Shown here piece by piece: positions 26,200-34,608 of a stretch of DNA of 64,000 nucleotides. Position 1 is the first letter of the stretch. Every line of letters starts with the position of its first letter. The translations under genes and the position numbers were made by a program. Location: assembly GCF_011440305.1 (NCBI RefSeq), contig NZ_JAAOIW010000004.1, positions 434,001-498,000 of the forward strand, in the 5' to 3' direction. The notes under the pieces are model-generated. The model was not told the origin of the DNA and made no database searches. It saw only the letters and a program-made list of their open reading frames with translations. The stretch comes from Paenibacillus agricola. GTDB lineage: Bacteria > Bacillota > Bacilli > Paenibacillales > NBRC-103111.

Positions 26200-26325
26200 T
26201 TTACGCATGCAGCGTAACAACGCGCGCCCAGGATCCGCGCGCGTTGGGAAAAGGCTAGACCATAAACGATGAAAAACATCGTTTTAGGTCTAAGAGCCCC
26301 AATTTATGGCTCTAATAAGCTTCTG
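26200..26325 (-). other. Three consecutive hairpins between the secreted-protein and ABC genes
   Basis: The 237-bp gap holds AACGCGCGC / GCGCGCGTT (about 26218-26245), a long stem TAGACC-AAACGATG / CATCGTTT-GGTCTA (26257-26292) and AGAGCC / GGCTCT (26291-26311). The last two abut. None has a strong T-run on the minus strand. They may form an RNA-processing or attenuation region that separates the two genes. Confidence 0.55.
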
Positions 26326-26347
26326 CCATGCCTCGTACCGTTATTGC

Positions 26348-27286
26348 TTAATGCTTATTTCTAGGACCGCCCCATTGCTTCGTATCAACGGCCTCTACCG
26401 TCTTGCCTGTCAAATCAATCGTATCTGGAGTTGTCGCATTGACACCTGATAAGCCAAGGTCGACGCTAACCACAACTGTGTGTGCGGTACCGGCTGCATC
26501 CTTGCCCTCGATGGTCAAGCTTGCCTTTTGATTGGCAATAAAGCCACTTCCGTCAACAGTAGCCTGCAAATCCACCTTGGTGATGGCAACATCTTGGGAA
26601 AGCTTAGGCATCGTTTGCTTCAAAGCGCTAAAGTCTGTACCCATCGGCGACTTGAAGGTCTTATCGTCCATGCCTTGGTTATGATCATAGGAAGACTTTT
26701 TAACCAAAAACGAGCCTAGCGCATTAACAGCCGTCGGGATTTGGCTACCGGACAATGAAACCTTAATTTCCTTAGCTCCATTCGTAGTCGGGGCTTCAGT
26801 CACATACTGCTTCAAATTCCCGACAAGCGCATCGACTAAATTTTCCGCTTCCTTATGGAACGTATCCATCTCTCCGTTAAGCTCTTTATCTCCGTGTTCC
26901 ATGTTCTTGAAATGCTCGGAGCCCGCCTTGCCTTCAAGCACCTTATAAGTCTCGCTGTCACCGGATTTTAAAACCGTTTTGCCATCTACGCTGTAGACAT
27001 TCAGTGTTTGCTCGCTGTCGCCGCCTTTAATTTTCACGTCTGCACTAACTGCCTGGCTATCCTTATTTCTTTTGACCGTGGCATTGACCCCGACCAAGCT
27101 TTTGCCATTATCCTGCACAGTAACAGCGATCGCCTGCGTCATGCTTTTGGCGGACACCGTTGTTTTTATCGCGGTTTTGTAAGAATCATAGCCTGAGCTT
27201 TCCGCCATTCCTGCATATGCCGAAGTGATCAACAGAAAAGTTCCTACCGTAATTCCCGTTCCCATCAACGCTAATTTTTTGTTCAT
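26348..27286 (-). CDS. Secreted hypothetical protein
   Basis: 312 aa. Signal peptide (KKLALMGTGITVGTFLLITSAYA) with cleavage after AYA, then a Lys/Asp/Ser-rich, beta-sheet-like body with repeated 'VSADVKIKGGDSEQTLNVYSVDGKTVLKSGDSETYKV'-like strands. No catalytic motif seen. AGGAGG precedes the ATG. Upstream of the ABC and two-component genes on the same strand, it may be a surface partner of that system, but a hairpin cluster lies between. Function unknown. Confidence 0.85.
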   Translation of the reverse strand: MNKKLALMGTGITVGTFLLITSAYAGMAESSGYDSYKTAIKTTVSAKSMTQAIAVTVQDNGKSLVGVNATVKRNKDSQAVSADVKIKGGDSEQTLNVYSVDGKTVLKSGDSETYKVLEGKAGSEHFKNMEHGDKELNGEMDTFHKEAENLVDALVGNLKQYVTEAPTTNGAKEIKVSLSGSQIPTAVNALGSFLVKKSSYDHNQGMDDKTFKSPMGTDFSALKQTMPKLSQDVAITKVDLQATVDGSGFIANQKASLTIEGKDAAGTAHTVVVSVDLGLSGVNATTPDTIDLTGKTVEAVDTKQWGGPRNKH

Positions 27287-27418
27287 GCTTAAATTCCTCC
27301 TAAGTATCGTTTAGTAGCCTTATTTCCCCTACAGCTTTATTGTAAGCTACAATTCGCAACTGCCTCTAAAGCGTTCCTTAAGCTAAGCTAAAACAATTCT
27401 TAAAATTGTATAAACTTC

Positions 27419-28405
27419 CTACCAATCGAGGATAACCCCGAGACAGTTCGGCTTGTTCTCGACAATCATCTGCCAGGCAGCTGCCGCTTGGTCAACCGGA
27501 AAACGATGGGTAATTAACGATGATGTTTGCAGCCAGCCCTCGCTAATACCGTCTAATGTACGGTCCATACGCTCCTTCGTCCAACCGGATGGTGTGTGAA
27601 GCGTAATTTCCTGGTTGCGCAAAGTTTGGATATCGATAAGGCCGGATTCTCCAAGAAAACCTGCCGAAACCCAATGGCTTTCTCTTTTCATCCTGGATCG
27701 AAGCTCTGAGACTGTAGACATGGCTCCAACCGAATCCACCACAATCGAAATATGCCGATCATCTGCCCATGCCTCTTGGATTGCAGGATGTCGCATGTTA
27801 ATTCCACGTATGTCTTGAGGCAAGTAGGCTAAACGTTCATCATGCCTGCCTAGCACGATAACTTCCGCTCCCCGGTGAAGCAAGGTTTGTGCAGCCCACT
27901 GCCCGACAAGTCCGTCTCCAATAACAACTGCGATATCTCCGGTATGTACGGGTGGGCGGCTACCACAATTGTAGCCTACCTGCGTCAGCACCATGCCTGC
28001 GTAATCCAGTGAAGGCTTCCCTTCTGGAAGCTTCCATACCTGATTAGCCGGTGTTACCGCTGGGCTAATATGGCCGGCATGCCGGAAAAACATGCCAGAT
28101 ACATGGCTAGTAGAAGCAAAAACACGGTCACCCGGCTGCAGATGATGAACCTCGGAGCCGACGGATCTGACAATGCCCACCTTCTGGTAGCCGGCAATGT
28201 TCGGAAATGGCCATGGATCAACGCCTTCGCGGTAAGCTTGCTCTCCAGCAATGCGTTCTCCCCTCAAATAAGAACTCTCCGTGCCGATACTGATCCATGA
28301 ATGCTCCACATCGATAACTACATCCGTACTGCCAGGCTCCTGAACATCCACAATCTGTACAAAAACCTGCAGCTTATTAGTGAATACAACCGCTTTCGCT
28401 TTCAT
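27419..28405 (-). CDS. Medium-chain dehydrogenase/reductase family protein
   Basis: 328 aa. N-terminal GroES-like fold ('GYQKVGIVRSVGSEVHHLQPGDRVFA') and a Rossmann domain ('VVIGDGLVGQWAAQTLLHRGAEVIVLGR'). The usual catalytic zinc cysteine is replaced: 'SWISIGTESSYL' where many zinc enzymes have Cys-Gly-Thr-Asp. So zinc-dependent alcohol oxidation cannot be assumed. Similar to BchC-like and sorbitol dehydrogenase-like proteins. Substrate unknown. Single gene. Confidence 0.88.
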   Translation of the reverse strand: MKAKAVVFTNKLQVFVQIVDVQEPGSTDVVIDVEHSWISIGTESSYLRGERIAGEQAYREGVDPWPFPNIAGYQKVGIVRSVGSEVHHLQPGDRVFASTSHVSGMFFRHAGHISPAVTPANQVWKLPEGKPSLDYAGMVLTQVGYNCGSRPPVHTGDIAVVIGDGLVGQWAAQTLLHRGAEVIVLGRHDERLAYLPQDIRGINMRHPAIQEAWADDRHISIVVDSVGAMSTVSELRSRMKRESHWVSAGFLGESGLIDIQTLRNQEITLHTPSGWTKERMDRTLDGISEGWLQTSSLITHRFPVDQAAAAWQMIVENKPNCLGVILDW

Positions 28406-28567
28406 TGTTTATCCCCCTAAGTTTTTCTGCTTCATTAAAAGCTTGGACTGGTTTACCCCTTCAGAAGCGACCCCACATGTTGGCGCAAAAAAACAGCTAT
28501 TCCACAAATTTTGTGCAATAGCTGCTTGCTTGTGTAATAGCTCTTATCGAAATCCATGTTCCCAGGC

Positions 28568-29488
28568 TTAACTCAAATCAAACTCCATCAGATCGCGTGC
28601 CATCGTAATTTTGCCAGTGAAAATATCTCTAACGCCCTTCATATATGCTTCCTCAGCCTCTTCGGTTTCCATAGGAGCGGGAATATGGTGGGTTAGCACC
28701 AAATGCTTCACACCGGCTTTTCGGGCGATTTCTGCTGCTTCTAGCGTCGTCGTGTGGTATTTGGCCGGGTTGGAAAGTCCGACCGCTTGCTCAGGGAATT
28801 TCTCGATTAACGCATCAAGCCATTCCTTATTGTAGGACTCGTGGATGAGTAGGTCGATGCCTTCACTGTAGGCAACCATGTTATCAACCGGAATCGTATC
28901 ACCTGAAATAACAACCGCTTGCCCGTTATATTCAAATTTATAGGCTAATGCCGGATAAACGGGCTTGTGGTCAACCTCAAAGGCAGTAATTTTAATGCCA
29001 TCGCTGTCAAACACGACACCTTCGTTGCATTGCACATATTCAATATTGGCGCCTACATCTGTCGATTTATTATAATTCACTCTTAAATTCACGTCAAAAT
29101 CGAATGATTCCCGCATTTTACCGATAATTTCTTGGGTTGTGGTTGGCCCGTATACTTGCATGGGAACCTTGCGCCCCTCAAATACACGATCCGCAATTAC
29201 ATGCGTCCGCCAGCTACTAATGAATACATCAAAAAAACCGGAGTTATGATCACTATGATGGTGGGTGAACAGAACATCCGATATGCGTTGCGGCATGACC
29301 CCTGCCTTAATCATTTGATCAACTACGCCCCCGCCACAGTCAACTAAAAACGTTTTGGCACCTGCGAATACAACAGCTGCAGATTTGGCTCTGCCATAAA
29401 AGCTGCGAGGCGTTCCTGTACCTAACAAAATAACCTTCAAATGCTCATGAAAATTGGGAACCAGCTTTCCTTGCGGTTGAATAAACAT
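28568..29488 (-). CDS. Metallo-beta-lactamase-fold hydrolase (RNase Z/arylsulfatase-like)
   Basis: 306 aa from ATG 29488 with GAGGTG 9 bases upstream; ATG at 29533 has no clear site. Metal ligands 'THHHSDHNSG', 'DCGGGV' and late 'LTHHIPAP'. 'VISGDTIPVDN' also fits the RNase Z-like/arylsulfatase-like group. Cytoplasmic. It could be a phosphodiesterase acting on a small ester; no partner gene indicates which. Confidence 0.9.
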   Translation of the reverse strand: MFIQPQGKLVPNFHEHLKVILLGTGTPRSFYGRAKSAAVVFAGAKTFLVDCGGGVVDQMIKAGVMPQRISDVLFTHHHSDHNSGFFDVFISSWRTHVIADRVFEGRKVPMQVYGPTTTQEIIGKMRESFDFDVNLRVNYNKSTDVGANIEYVQCNEGVVFDSDGIKITAFEVDHKPVYPALAYKFEYNGQAVVISGDTIPVDNMVAYSEGIDLLIHESYNKEWLDALIEKFPEQAVGLSNPAKYHTTTLEAAEIARKAGVKHLVLTHHIPAPMETEEAEEAYMKGVRDIFTGKITMARDLMEFDLS

Positions 29489-29565
29489 TGAATTATGCAC
29501 CTCGATAAGTTGATTTCGCGTTAATGCCCGCATGGCTTTAGTGTAGAGATATTAGGTCCCTTTTG

Positions 29566-29792
29566 TCAAACATGAAAATTGTCGGCCAACATCAGCTTGA
29601 GTGCTTGGACCGCTGCCGTGGGCTCCCCTTCTTTTAATGATACCATGAGTGATGTGGATCGAATCGGCCTTACCTATGGACTGATAGCTGCATGCCAGCT
29701 TCTGTGGCGGAAACACCTCTTGGCAAGCGGTTGAACAGCTTGCGCCCTACTGCCCGCTCCAACAGCTGAATATGCATGGTGATCTTGCTGGC
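29566..29792 (-). pseudogene. LysR-family regulator remnant
   Basis: Minus-strand bases 29685-29792 encode a LysR DNA-binding helix region, ITMHIQLLERAVGRKLF followed by NRLPRGVSATEAGMQL. A second piece in another frame, ending at the stop 29566, reads RPIRSTSLMVSLKEGEPTAA and on to NFHV, like a LysR C terminus. The ligand domain between is missing. This is a gene reduced by internal deletion and frameshift. Confidence 0.65.
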
Positions 29793-29795
29793 GCA

Positions 29796-29906
29796 AGCTG
29801 GAGCTTTTTGCTGACACCTGTGCTGGTTGGAGCCTTGCTCTTGGTGCTGATTGGCTATATGTACCATAAGGCTATGAAAACCCATTATCCCAAACATTGG
29901 TGGTAA
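29796..29906 (+). pseudogene. C-terminal remnant of a membrane protein (HPP-like)
   Basis: Plus-strand bases 29796-29906 read SWSFLLTPVLVGALLLVLIG followed by YMYHKAMKTHYPKHWW and stop. It is one hydrophobic helix and a basic tail like the end of HPP-family membrane proteins. It starts within a few bases of the LysR remnant on the other strand, so a deletion joined two formerly neighbouring genes. The rest of 29489-30040 shows no gene. Confidence 0.4.
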
Positions 29907-30040
29907 GTAGCCATGTAATCTTTGATAAATTTGCCCAATCTGTCATATTCCCTAAATCCCCGCATATACATAGACTAATGCGAATTTATCGGCAAGCTGC
30001 ATAGGCGAAGGGATATAGGCGAAGGGATAGGTGAAAGACC

Positions 30041-30271
30041 ATGTGGAAAAGTGTACTTAAGAAAAAAGAATGGGAACTTCAAGTCAATTCGGAGCGCAAA
30101 TCAATTGCTTTACATATTTCCCAAGCTCCGGGCTCCAGCGAAATTGTATCCGTGCGTTTGAACGAATCGGAATTGTTCGAGCTGATGCATGCCTTTTTAT
30201 CGATCAACCGATTATTCAATAATGAATCGATGTATGATGAGGAGCTTGAGCAGAAAGGCTCAGCTTCATAA
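30041..30271 (+). CDS. Small hypothetical protein
   Basis: 76 aa. Starts MWKSVLKKKEWELQV and contains 'SIVSVRLNESELFELMHAFLSINRLF'-like amphipathic helix. Soluble, no motif. A GATAGGTG site is upstream and a good terminator follows, which support a real gene. Function unknown. Confidence 0.7.
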   Translation: MWKSVLKKKEWELQVNSERKSIALHISQAPGSSEIVSVRLNESELFELMHAFLSINRLFNNESMYDEELEQKGSAS

Positions 30272-30316
30272 GGCTATTACCAAGCCTTTGCGATCTTCAT
30301 ATTCATATGAATATAT

Positions 30317-30346
30317 AAAACAGCTGGTTCTTTAGCTGTTTTTTTT
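30317..30346 (+). terminator. Terminator after the 76-aa gene
   Basis: Stem AAAACAGCT / AGCTGTTTT with loop GGTTCTTT and a T-run (30339-30346). Confidence 0.85.
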
Positions 30347-30396
30347 GCATGTTAGGCTCAATCATAAAATCTATTGAAAGAATATTCTGCAAACTA

Positions 30397-30445
30397 TTGA
30401 CTGCGAACAAATGTTTGGTATAATGGGTTTAAGAACATTCGTTCG
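30397..30445 (+). promoter_or_regulatory. Promoter with two LexA boxes
   Basis: TTGACT at 30397-30402, 16-bp spacer, TATAAT at 30419-30424. CGAACAAATGTTTG (30404-30417) fits the Bacillus LexA (DinR) consensus CGAACRNRYGTTYG at every position and fills the spacer. AGAACATTCGTTCG (30432-30445) is a second near-match over the start region. SOS control is expected. Confidence 0.85.
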
Positions 30446-30467
30446 TAATATGAAAGGGGTGTAGGAT

Positions 30468-30764
30468 ATGAAGGTAACTAATGTAAGATTTATAGAACGT
30501 GATTTTTACAAACAAATGATTGAAACTAATAGCGATCTACTCACAAATAACCAAATCGAAAAAATTCTTAATACCGCTGACAGCTATTGGCTCGATCTCA
30601 CATTCAAATTTTTTGAGGACGGGTCCTTAACGATCATCGATAATTATACAGAACTACATTTCCCTTTAAGCAACCTTAAAGGAGCTGCTTTCGACTTCTA
30701 CGTCAAACAAAGAATCACAATGATTAGAGCCAATCTTGAAGCCAAGATATTGCAAACCGCATAG
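30468..30764 (+). CDS. SOS-regulated hypothetical protein
   Basis: 98 aa, soluble. 'FIERDFYKQMIETNSDLLTNNQIEKILN' then 'LDLTFKFFEDGSLTIIDNYTELHFPLSNLKGAAFDFYVKQRITMIRANLEAKI'. No known domain. GAAAGGGGTG precedes the ATG. Its promoter carries two LexA boxes, so it should be induced by DNA damage. Known small SOS proteins of Firmicutes are division inhibitors such as YneA, but this protein lacks the YneA membrane helix. It is a stand-alone gene. Function unknown. Confidence 0.85.
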   Translation: MKVTNVRFIERDFYKQMIETNSDLLTNNQIEKILNTADSYWLDLTFKFFEDGSLTIIDNYTELHFPLSNLKGAAFDFYVKQRITMIRANLEAKILQTA

Positions 30765-30859
30765 ATAGGCCTGTTTACTCCCGTCAATCACCAGCATCCC
30801 CAACCTAACACTCCAAGCCGCGCCATTCATGAATTAATAGATGCTTGCTTTTAATCATA

Positions 30860-30889
30860 AAAGCCGACTACCCAAAGGCAGCCGGCTTT
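30860..30889. terminator. Weak hairpin terminator
   Basis: AAAGCCG / CGGCTTT around a 16-base loop with short T-runs. It may end the HAD gene on the minus strand or the SOS gene on the plus strand. Confidence 0.4.
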
Positions 30890-31006
30890 ACTCTAACCTA
30901 TTATCTATCGTTTATTGCTACTCGACTTGCCTTCTTGACTCTAAGCTTTTCCATTTATTGCCGCTCAACTCATCGCTCTCAATCACTTAGCTCATCACTT
31001 ATCGAT

Positions 31007-31918
31007 TTATCCACTTATCCTATTGCTAAGCTTTTTTATAGGATTACTTAAATCCAATGACACTGCCAATTCATCTCTGTACTGCATTTCCTGAACCAAA
31101 TAATGAGCTACCGCATTATCAATATTCGTTCCGATAATCTGGTCAGCGATCACCTTAAGCTCCAGCTTTGCATTGCCCACAGCTACTTTCCGGCCTGCCT
31201 CCTGTAGCAGTCCAATATCATTGAGATTATCGCCGAAGGCAATCACCTCATCAGTCGAACAGCCAACGCTCCGCGCCCACATTTTCAACCCATTGCCTTT
31301 GTTCGCCTGAATGTCGCTGAACTCCAGAAAGTAATGGTCTTCAATGTACGTATCCGCCATGAAATGAATATGGATCCGTCCGGCATATGCAATTTGAACG
31401 GCATCTAGCAAAGGCTTAAGCTCATCATAATGACCAATATACGTAAGCAGAAGCGTTTGAATATTGTCGGGGCAGCTCAAGTCGACAATTTCCCTGAACC
31501 TGACATCACCAGGCCGGCTCATGACGAATTGCTTGTAGCCCATGCCCACCAAGGATTCATGGAGCACACGCTCCGCACCTTCTTCATCCAAGCCGAACAG
31601 CAACGGGCATAACCCAAACTGCTTGCCTAACCTGATCAATTCATTGGTCAAAGGCAAATCCAGAAAAACACCATCCAATACTACTTGCCCCACCGGATCA
31701 TAAAGCAGCGCCCCGTTGTATAAGACCATCGGATACTTCCAAGGGATTTCACCAGCCACCGCTTGCGAGCTGGTATAGCTTCTTGCAGTCGCATAGCTGA
31801 TTATATGGCCTTCAGCCAGTAGTTCTGTTAAAGTTTCCATTGTATAAGAAGAAAGGGTTGCATCTGGCTGTAGCAGCGTTCCATCCAAGTCCGTTAACGC
31901 ATATATTTTTTTCATCAT
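31007..31918 (-). CDS. HAD-superfamily Cof-type phosphatase
   Basis: 303 aa from ATG 31918 (MMKKIYALTDLDGTLL) with GGAAGGGGAG upstream; earlier in-frame starts to 31951 lack this site. Motif I 'TDLDGTLLQ', motif II 'SYATARS', motif III/IV 'KGNGLKMWA' and 'IAFGDNLNDIGLLQEAG' match the Cof/YkrA type IIB family of sugar- or flavin-phosphate phosphatases. Substrate unknown. Its upstream region holds the terminator of the glg operon. Confidence 0.9.
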   Translation of the reverse strand: MMKKIYALTDLDGTLLQPDATLSSYTMETLTELLAEGHIISYATARSYTSSQAVAGEIPWKYPMVLYNGALLYDPVGQVVLDGVFLDLPLTNELIRLGKQFGLCPLLFGLDEEGAERVLHESLVGMGYKQFVMSRPGDVRFREIVDLSCPDNIQTLLLTYIGHYDELKPLLDAVQIAYAGRIHIHFMADTYIEDHYFLEFSDIQANKGNGLKMWARSVGCSTDEVIAFGDNLNDIGLLQEAGRKVAVGNAKLELKVIADQIIGTNIDNAVAHYLVQEMQYRDELAVSLDLSNPIKKLSNRISG

Positions 31919-31943
31919 ATATGTGCACTCCCCTTCCATATAC

Positions 31944-31971
31944 AAAACCAACGCTCTCTAACAAGCGTTGG
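31944..31971 (-). terminator. Terminator of the glg operon
   Basis: Minus-strand stem CCAACGCT / AGCGTTGG, loop of 8, then TTTTG. It is 10 bp after the glgA stop. Confidence 0.75.
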
Positions 31972-31980
31972 CTTCTGTGT

Positions 31981-33408
31981 TTATTTCACTAGTTGATTAT
32001 ACAGGGAAGCGTACTGCAGCGCCGATTTGCGCCAGCTGAAATCCTTCTTCTTGATATTGGATAAAATTTTACTCCAAACTAACGGTTCATTGTAAAGCTT
32101 AACCGCCCGGTTCACCGTATAAAGCATATCGTGGGCATTATAATAGGAAAAGCTAAAACCAGTGCCTATTCCGGTTTCGTCATCATAAGCAATAACCGTG
32201 TCCTTTAAACCGCCTGTTTCACGCACAATCGGTACGGAGCGATAACGCATGGCGATCAATTGCCCAATGCCACATGGCTCGAATTGCGACGGCATTAAGA
32301 ACATATCGGAGCCCGCATAAATTTGCCGCGCCATCTTCTCATTGAATGTTATATGCGCCGACATCTTGTCCGGGTAACGGTCAGCTGCCCAACGGAATAA
32401 TTGTTCATATTGGTATTCACCCGTTCCTAGAATAACCCATTGGGCGTCAAGCTCCATTAGCTCTTCAATAACATGGGCAACAAGCGAAAGCCCTTTTTGC
32501 TCCACTAGACGGGTAACAATACCAATCATCGGAATATCCTTGTTTACCGGAAGCCCCAGCTTTTCCTGCAGCTTCGTTTTGTTCAACTGTTTTTTGATAA
32601 TGGAATCCCGATAATTCACTTCCAAATGCGGATCCGTCATCGGATCCATTTCCTCATAATCAATACCGTTCACAATTCCATGCAGCCTATGGCGCTGGCT
32701 TTTAAGCAGCCCATCCAAATTTTCGCCAAAATAAGGCGTTTGAATTTCCTGGGCATAGGTAGGGCTAACCGTTGTAATGACATCCGAGTACAGCAATCCG
32801 CCTTTTAAAAAGCTCGCTCCACCATGCAGCTCCAGCGCAAACCCGCCAAAATGCTCAGGTCCCAGCGTGAAGAAGTCCATAAACTGTTCTTGGCCGAACA
32901 CCCCTTGATACTTCAGGTTATGTACGGTTAGCACGGTTTTAATATGGGCATATTCCGGCTGGTAGCTGAAATGGGCTCGATAAAGCACAGGTACCATACC
33001 CGTCTGCCAATCATGGCAATGAATAACATCCGGCATAAAATCAATATGGGGAATACAATCCAATACAGCCCGGCAAAAAAATGCAAACCGTTCCGCATCA
33101 TCGTTATATCCATAGCAGCCACTTCTCAGAAAATAATTCTCATGGTCGACAAAATAGAAAGTAATGCCCTCATGCTCCAGCTTTAAAATCCCACAGTAAA
33201 GGTGTCTCCAGCCCATTTGCAGGGTGAATGTAGCTACGGTTTCCATTTTTTCTTTAAAATGTGCCGGTATCTCTCCATATTTAGGCAGTATCACTCTGAC
33301 ATCCATTCCCTGACGGACCAATTCCTTGGGAAGTGATCCGATAACGTCTGCCAAACCACCTGTCTTGGCAAAAGGTACGGCTTCCGATGCGGCAAATAAC
33401 ACTTTCAT
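31981..33408 (-). CDS. glgA: Glycogen synthase
   Basis: 475 aa, the family length. ADP-glucose site 'FAKTGGLADVIGSLPKEL' at the N terminus (Lys15) and 'PSQFEPCGIGQLIAMRYRSVPIVRETGGL' in the GT5 C-terminal domain. It extends alpha-1,4-glucan from ADP-glucose. Last gene of glgB-glgC-glgD-glgA. A hairpin lies between it and glgD. No glgP is seen after it. Confidence 0.97.
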   Translation of the reverse strand: MKVLFAASEAVPFAKTGGLADVIGSLPKELVRQGMDVRVILPKYGEIPAHFKEKMETVATFTLQMGWRHLYCGILKLEHEGITFYFVDHENYFLRSGCYGYNDDAERFAFFCRAVLDCIPHIDFMPDVIHCHDWQTGMVPVLYRAHFSYQPEYAHIKTVLTVHNLKYQGVFGQEQFMDFFTLGPEHFGGFALELHGGASFLKGGLLYSDVITTVSPTYAQEIQTPYFGENLDGLLKSQRHRLHGIVNGIDYEEMDPMTDPHLEVNYRDSIIKKQLNKTKLQEKLGLPVNKDIPMIGIVTRLVEQKGLSLVAHVIEELMELDAQWVILGTGEYQYEQLFRWAADRYPDKMSAHITFNEKMARQIYAGSDMFLMPSQFEPCGIGQLIAMRYRSVPIVRETGGLKDTVIAYDDETGIGTGFSFSYYNAHDMLYTVNRAVKLYNEPLVWSKILSNIKKKDFSWRKSALQYASLYNQLVK

Positions 33409-33431
33409 GGGGCTCCCACCACTCCTTGTAG

Positions 33432-33484
33432 GCGTGTACGGATCACCTGGATCACTTCACTCGCTTACCAAGGTCCGTACACGC
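33432..33484 (-). other. Long inverted repeat between glgD and glgA
   Basis: GCGTGTACGGA (33432-33442) and TCCGTACACGC (33474-33484) are perfect inverse partners over a 31-base loop. The hairpin ends about 20 bp before the glgA ribosome site and has no T-run, so it may set relative expression or mRNA processing rather than stop transcription. Confidence 0.55.
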
Positions 33485-33493
33485 TTATTTTCT

Positions 33494-34603
33494 CTATATA
33501 ACTTTCGTTTTCGAAGCAATAAAGGGCGATTGCTTATCTCCAGTAAGCACACGGCCTCTGCTAATAAATACATCTTTATCTAAAATAGCATTTTCTATAA
33601 TGACATTTTCTTCGATTTCGCAGTTTTGAAGGATAATACTGTTTTTGACATAAGCACCTTTGCGGATTTTGACACCACGGAATAAAATGCTATTTTCCAC
33701 CTTGCCTTCAATGATGCAGCCGTTAGCGATCAAGGCATTACGCACCAAGGAATGCTCTGAATATTTGACAGGAGGTTCATCCTTAACCTTCGTATAGATG
33801 AGATTTTTTTGGAAAAACAGCTCTCTCCATACCTTCGGGTTCAATAGCTGCATGCTATGCTTGTAATAGCTTTGAATGGTATTTACAATTCCTGCATGCC
33901 CTTCGTGTAGATAGCCGTATACACCCAGCTTGTCGATGTTTTTCATGATGCCATCACGCACCAAATGGTCATAGCCTTGGGATAAGCAGGATTCGACCAT
34001 ATCTAGCAGCAATTCCTTACTCATGATATATATTTCCATCGAAATGTTATCGGTACGCAGACGGCCATTCTGGTCTTCCATTACGGTGACTTTGCCATCC
34101 TCTTTAACTGCCATCCGGCGGAATTTGGCGAATTCCTCATCGTCCGCATGCTTATAGACTACAGTAATATCGGCATTTTTCTCCAAATGGTAATCCAGCA
34201 CATCATTCAAATCAATATTGCAGACGATATGGCTACGGGAAATCACCACAAATTCCTCACGGCCTCTATAAAAATAATCGCGGTGGCTATAAAATTGGAA
34301 TAAATCCCCGCGGGACATACCCGTTGAATCCTGCATAACCGCAGGCAAGATGAACAAACCGCCACGTTTGCGATCCAGATCCCATTCCTTGCCGGAGCCC
34401 AGATGATCCATAAGGGAACGATATTTGTGCTGTGTAAAAACTGCTACATTTTCCAAGCCTGAATTGATCATATTCGATAAAGTAAAGTCAATTAACCGAT
34501 ATCTGGAACCAAACGGCACCGAAGCAACGTTCCGAGAATAGGTAAGCTCCTCCAGACCATCCGGCTCATTCACAAGATTGATTACACCCATCATTCGCTT
34601 CAT
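33494..34603 (-). CDS. glgD: Glucose-1-phosphate adenylyltransferase regulatory subunit
   Basis: 369 aa from ATG 34603 with AAAGGG 8 bases upstream; the frame opens at GTG 34612. Nucleotidyltransferase fold related to GlgC but with a degenerate N-terminal loop ('MMGVINLVNEPDGLEEL' instead of '[10 protein letters not shown]'), as in GlgD. The C-terminal left-handed beta-helix is present ('GKVENSILFRGVKIRKGAYVKNSII'). In Bacillus GlgD pairs with GlgC. Its start overlaps the end of glgC. Confidence 0.93.
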   Translation of the reverse strand: MKRMMGVINLVNEPDGLEELTYSRNVASVPFGSRYRLIDFTLSNMINSGLENVAVFTQHKYRSLMDHLGSGKEWDLDRKRGGLFILPAVMQDSTGMSRGDLFQFYSHRDYFYRGREEFVVISRSHIVCNIDLNDVLDYHLEKNADITVVYKHADDEEFAKFRRMAVKEDGKVTVMEDQNGRLRTDNISMEIYIMSKELLLDMVESCLSQGYDHLVRDGIMKNIDKLGVYGYLHEGHAGIVNTIQSYYKHSMQLLNPKVWRELFFQKNLIYTKVKDEPPVKYSEHSLVRNALIANGCIIEGKVENSILFRGVKIRKGAYVKNSIILQNCEIEENVIIENAILDKDVFISRGRVLTGDKQSPFIASKTKVI

Positions 34604-34608
34604 TCCAC

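Noticed and set aside
27419-28405. Zinc alcohol dehydrogenase
   Set aside because: The catalytic cysteine position is Ser/Ile-Gly-Thr rather than Cys-Gly-Thr, so only a general MDR-family name is given.
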